Below, one piece after another: positions 62,580-64,000 of a stretch of DNA of 64,000 nucleotides. Position numbers and translations under genes: made by a program. Each line of letters starts with the position of its first letter. Position 1 is the stretch's first letter. Source of the stretch: Bacillota bacterium (GTDB taxonomy: Bacteria; Bacillota; Clostridia; DSM-8532); contig JAEZTB010000020.1 in the NCBI GenBank assembly GCA_023443745.1, forward strand, positions 47,529-111,528, written 5' to 3'. The notes beneath the pieces were generated by a model. It was given only the letters and a program-made list of their open reading frames with translations, was not told the origin of the DNA and ran no database searches.

Positions 62580-63854
62580 TTGAAAAAAATATTGATACCT
62601 ATGATTGAAGCAGGCGGCGGGCATAGAATGCCTGCCCTTGCTGTCAAAGAAGCTATTGAACAGTTATTTCCCGGCAAGTACCAGATTGATGTTATTGATT
62701 TCGCCAAGGAATCAGGTGCAAACTGGGATGACAAGATGATTAAAGGATTCTGGGATTGGGCATTGGCTCGACCGGAGCTCACCACTAATCTGAACACGCT
62801 TTTGGATTATCTAAATCATCTCACACGTTCCAACACGGTCATGAGAATCTTCTACCAGCAATTTGTGCGCAAGGGCATTCAATATATTGTTAGGTATAAG
62901 CCTGATATTGTTTTCTCTACTCATTTTTTCTGCAGTACGGTAGCGTTGTTTGCAAGAGAACGCTATGATTTTTCCTATAAAATTTTCAGCTATATGACCG
63001 ACCCCTTAAGAGGTCATAATATGTGGGTTAATCCTAAGATTGACGACGTGATAGTTTCAACAAAAGAGGCCTGGGAATATCTTACCAAGCAGGGACAGCC
63101 CAAGAATAGGATCAAGGTAATGTCCTTTCCCTTAAACAAAAAGTTTTTCAAAGAAGTGACCAGAACCAGAGATGAAATCCTATCTGAGCTTGGTCTTGAT
63201 GTCTCACGAAGGACACTTTTAGCTACCTCGGGAGGACAGGGAATCGGAGACACCAGTGAGTATGTTAAAAGCCTCTACCGAAGTGATTTCAGCTTTAATA
63301 TCATCGCCATCTGTGGGAAAAACAAAGAGCTATTTGAAGAACTATCCGCTCTGAAGGCCAATTACCCAACAAAGGTTCCCATGGCTGTTCTGGGCTTTGT
63401 AGACAACATGCATGAGCTCTTGGAAATCTCTGATTTGGCAATTGCCAAAGGCGGCGCATCGACAACTCTGGAGGTATTGGTCAAAAAAGTGCCGACTATA
63501 TTCACCCACAGCGCCGCCCTCCATGAGAAAGGCAATATCGATTATTGCGTGGATAACCAAATGGGCTGGTATGCCAATAATGAAAAGCTGTTTACCAGTA
63601 TTATGGACACCATCGAAAATACGGATATTTTGGAGCGCTACAAGGCCAATATCGAGGCCAATGAATATGTTAAAACCTTGCCAGAGGCTGCTAACAATCT
63701 AGCACGTTTTATTGTGGAAGAACTTGAATCTCCCAAAAAAGAACATAAAAGCTCAAAGAAATCCCACTTGCGTGCTGTTATATTAGGAACACGGATCAAT
63801 CTTTTCCGAATCAGAAGCCGTAATAAGAATAAACGATATAAAGTGGATCGCTAG
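62580..63854 (+). CDS. MGDG-synthase/UgtP-like glycolipid glycosyltransferase
   Basis: GT28-fold glycosyltransferase acting on diacylglycerol at the membrane, using a UDP-sugar. The N-terminal signature is ILIPMIEAGGGHRMPALAV (the G-G-G-H acceptor-site loop). The C-terminal nucleotide-sugar site is seen in VLGFVDNMHELLEISDLAIA and AKGGASTTLEVLVKKVPTI. I chose TTG 62580, eight nt after GGAG; the frame extends to 62547 without support. A basic C-terminal tail (about residues 395-424) may bind membrane. Product sugar (glucose or galactose) is unassigned. Confidence 0.85.
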   Translation: MKKILIPMIEAGGGHRMPALAVKEAIEQLFPGKYQIDVIDFAKESGANWDDKMIKGFWDWALARPELTTNLNTLLDYLNHLTRSNTVMRIFYQQFVRKGIQYIVRYKPDIVFSTHFFCSTVALFARERYDFSYKIFSYMTDPLRGHNMWVNPKIDDVIVSTKEAWEYLTKQGQPKNRIKVMSFPLNKKFFKEVTRTRDEILSELGLDVSRRTLLATSGGQGIGDTSEYVKSLYRSDFSFNIIAICGKNKELFEELSALKANYPTKVPMAVLGFVDNMHELLEISDLAIAKGGASTTLEVLVKKVPTIFTHSAALHEKGNIDYCVDNQMGWYANNEKLFTSIMDTIENTDILERYKANIEANEYVKTLPEAANNLARFIVEELESPKKEHKSSKKSHLRAVILGTRINLFRIRSRNKNKRYKVDR

Positions 63855-63895
63855 AAAGTGCATAGTTTGAGAAAAGGGGCTGTCTGGTACTATTA

Positions 63896-63947
63896 AAGTG
63901 CATCTACCAACCATAACCAGTGGTTGCGTAGCTGCACTTATTTTTTG
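63896..63947 (+). terminator. terminator after the glycosyltransferase
   Basis: AAGTGCA-x-CTAC-CAACC pairs with GGTTG-CGTAG-C-TGCACTT (minor mismatches), followed by ATTTTTTG. Confidence 0.75.
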
Positions 63948-64000
63948 ATAATAGAGGAGCAATGGTCTGACGAGGGGCTATCTGGACTTCGCGTCCGTTT

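Overview
The window comes from an anaerobic, spore-forming, Gram-positive member of the Clostridia with moderate GC. Four things point there: a class III ribonucleotide reductase (nrdDG), dipicolinate synthase genes (dpaA/dpaB) beside a YmxG-type M16 peptidase, S-layer-homology anchoring, and the miaB-mutS-mutL-miaA-hfq order common in clostridia. I saw no rRNA, tRNA, CRISPR array, phage or intact insertion sequence. The left edge cuts radC. The right edge lies just past a glycolipid glycosyltransferase.

Layout. 1-8.5 kb is housekeeping and sporulation: radC, nrdDG with an NrdR box on its promoter, an M16 peptidase, dpaAB and a MATE exporter. 8.5-15.9 kb holds a DUF2161 nuclease-like gene coupled to a flavin-binding gene, an MFS exporter behind a probable leader-peptide attenuator, sfsA, a TPP riboswitch with a thiamine-precursor ABC operon, and a BI-1 membrane protein. 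16-35.3 kb is a carbohydrate locus: a YesN/YesM two-component system, LplBC/LplA-type import, a 1494-residue SLH-anchored lyase-like protein, a cupin, a Gfo/Idh oxidoreductase, GH36, GH29-like, GH88 and GH4 (LplD type) enzymes, and an AraC regulator. 35.3-40.7 kb is mixed: an M42 peptidase, an AT-rich membrane glycosyltransferase, a DUF1801 protein, and two adjacent wrecks. The wrecks are an AraC gene with an in-frame stop, and a chimera of a GH67 alpha-glucuronidase N-terminus with a uroporphyrinogen-decarboxylase-like C-terminus. 40.7-49.1 kb is the minus-strand potassium system kdpDE-kdpFABC, with an extra 30-residue membrane ORF ahead of kdpF. 49.3-55 kb is a second sugar locus: LacI, Gfo/Idh and a complete ABC importer lacking only its ATPase. 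55.1-63.9 kb is miaB, mutS, mutL, miaA, hfq and a processive-type diacylglycerol glycosyltransferase.

How it fits together. In the 16-35 kb locus a surface lyase would cut a uronate-containing polysaccharide and leave unsaturated ends. The Lpl-type importer would take up the fragments. GH88 would remove the unsaturated uronate, and GH4, GH36 and the GH29-like enzyme would trim the rest. Neither sugar importer has its own ATPase, so a shared MsmX-type ATPase elsewhere is implied. The signals most worth following are the attenuator before the MFS gene, the uronate-polysaccharide locus, the GH67/URO-D chimera, and matched 11-bp-spaced direct repeats upstream of kdpDE and kdpFABC.
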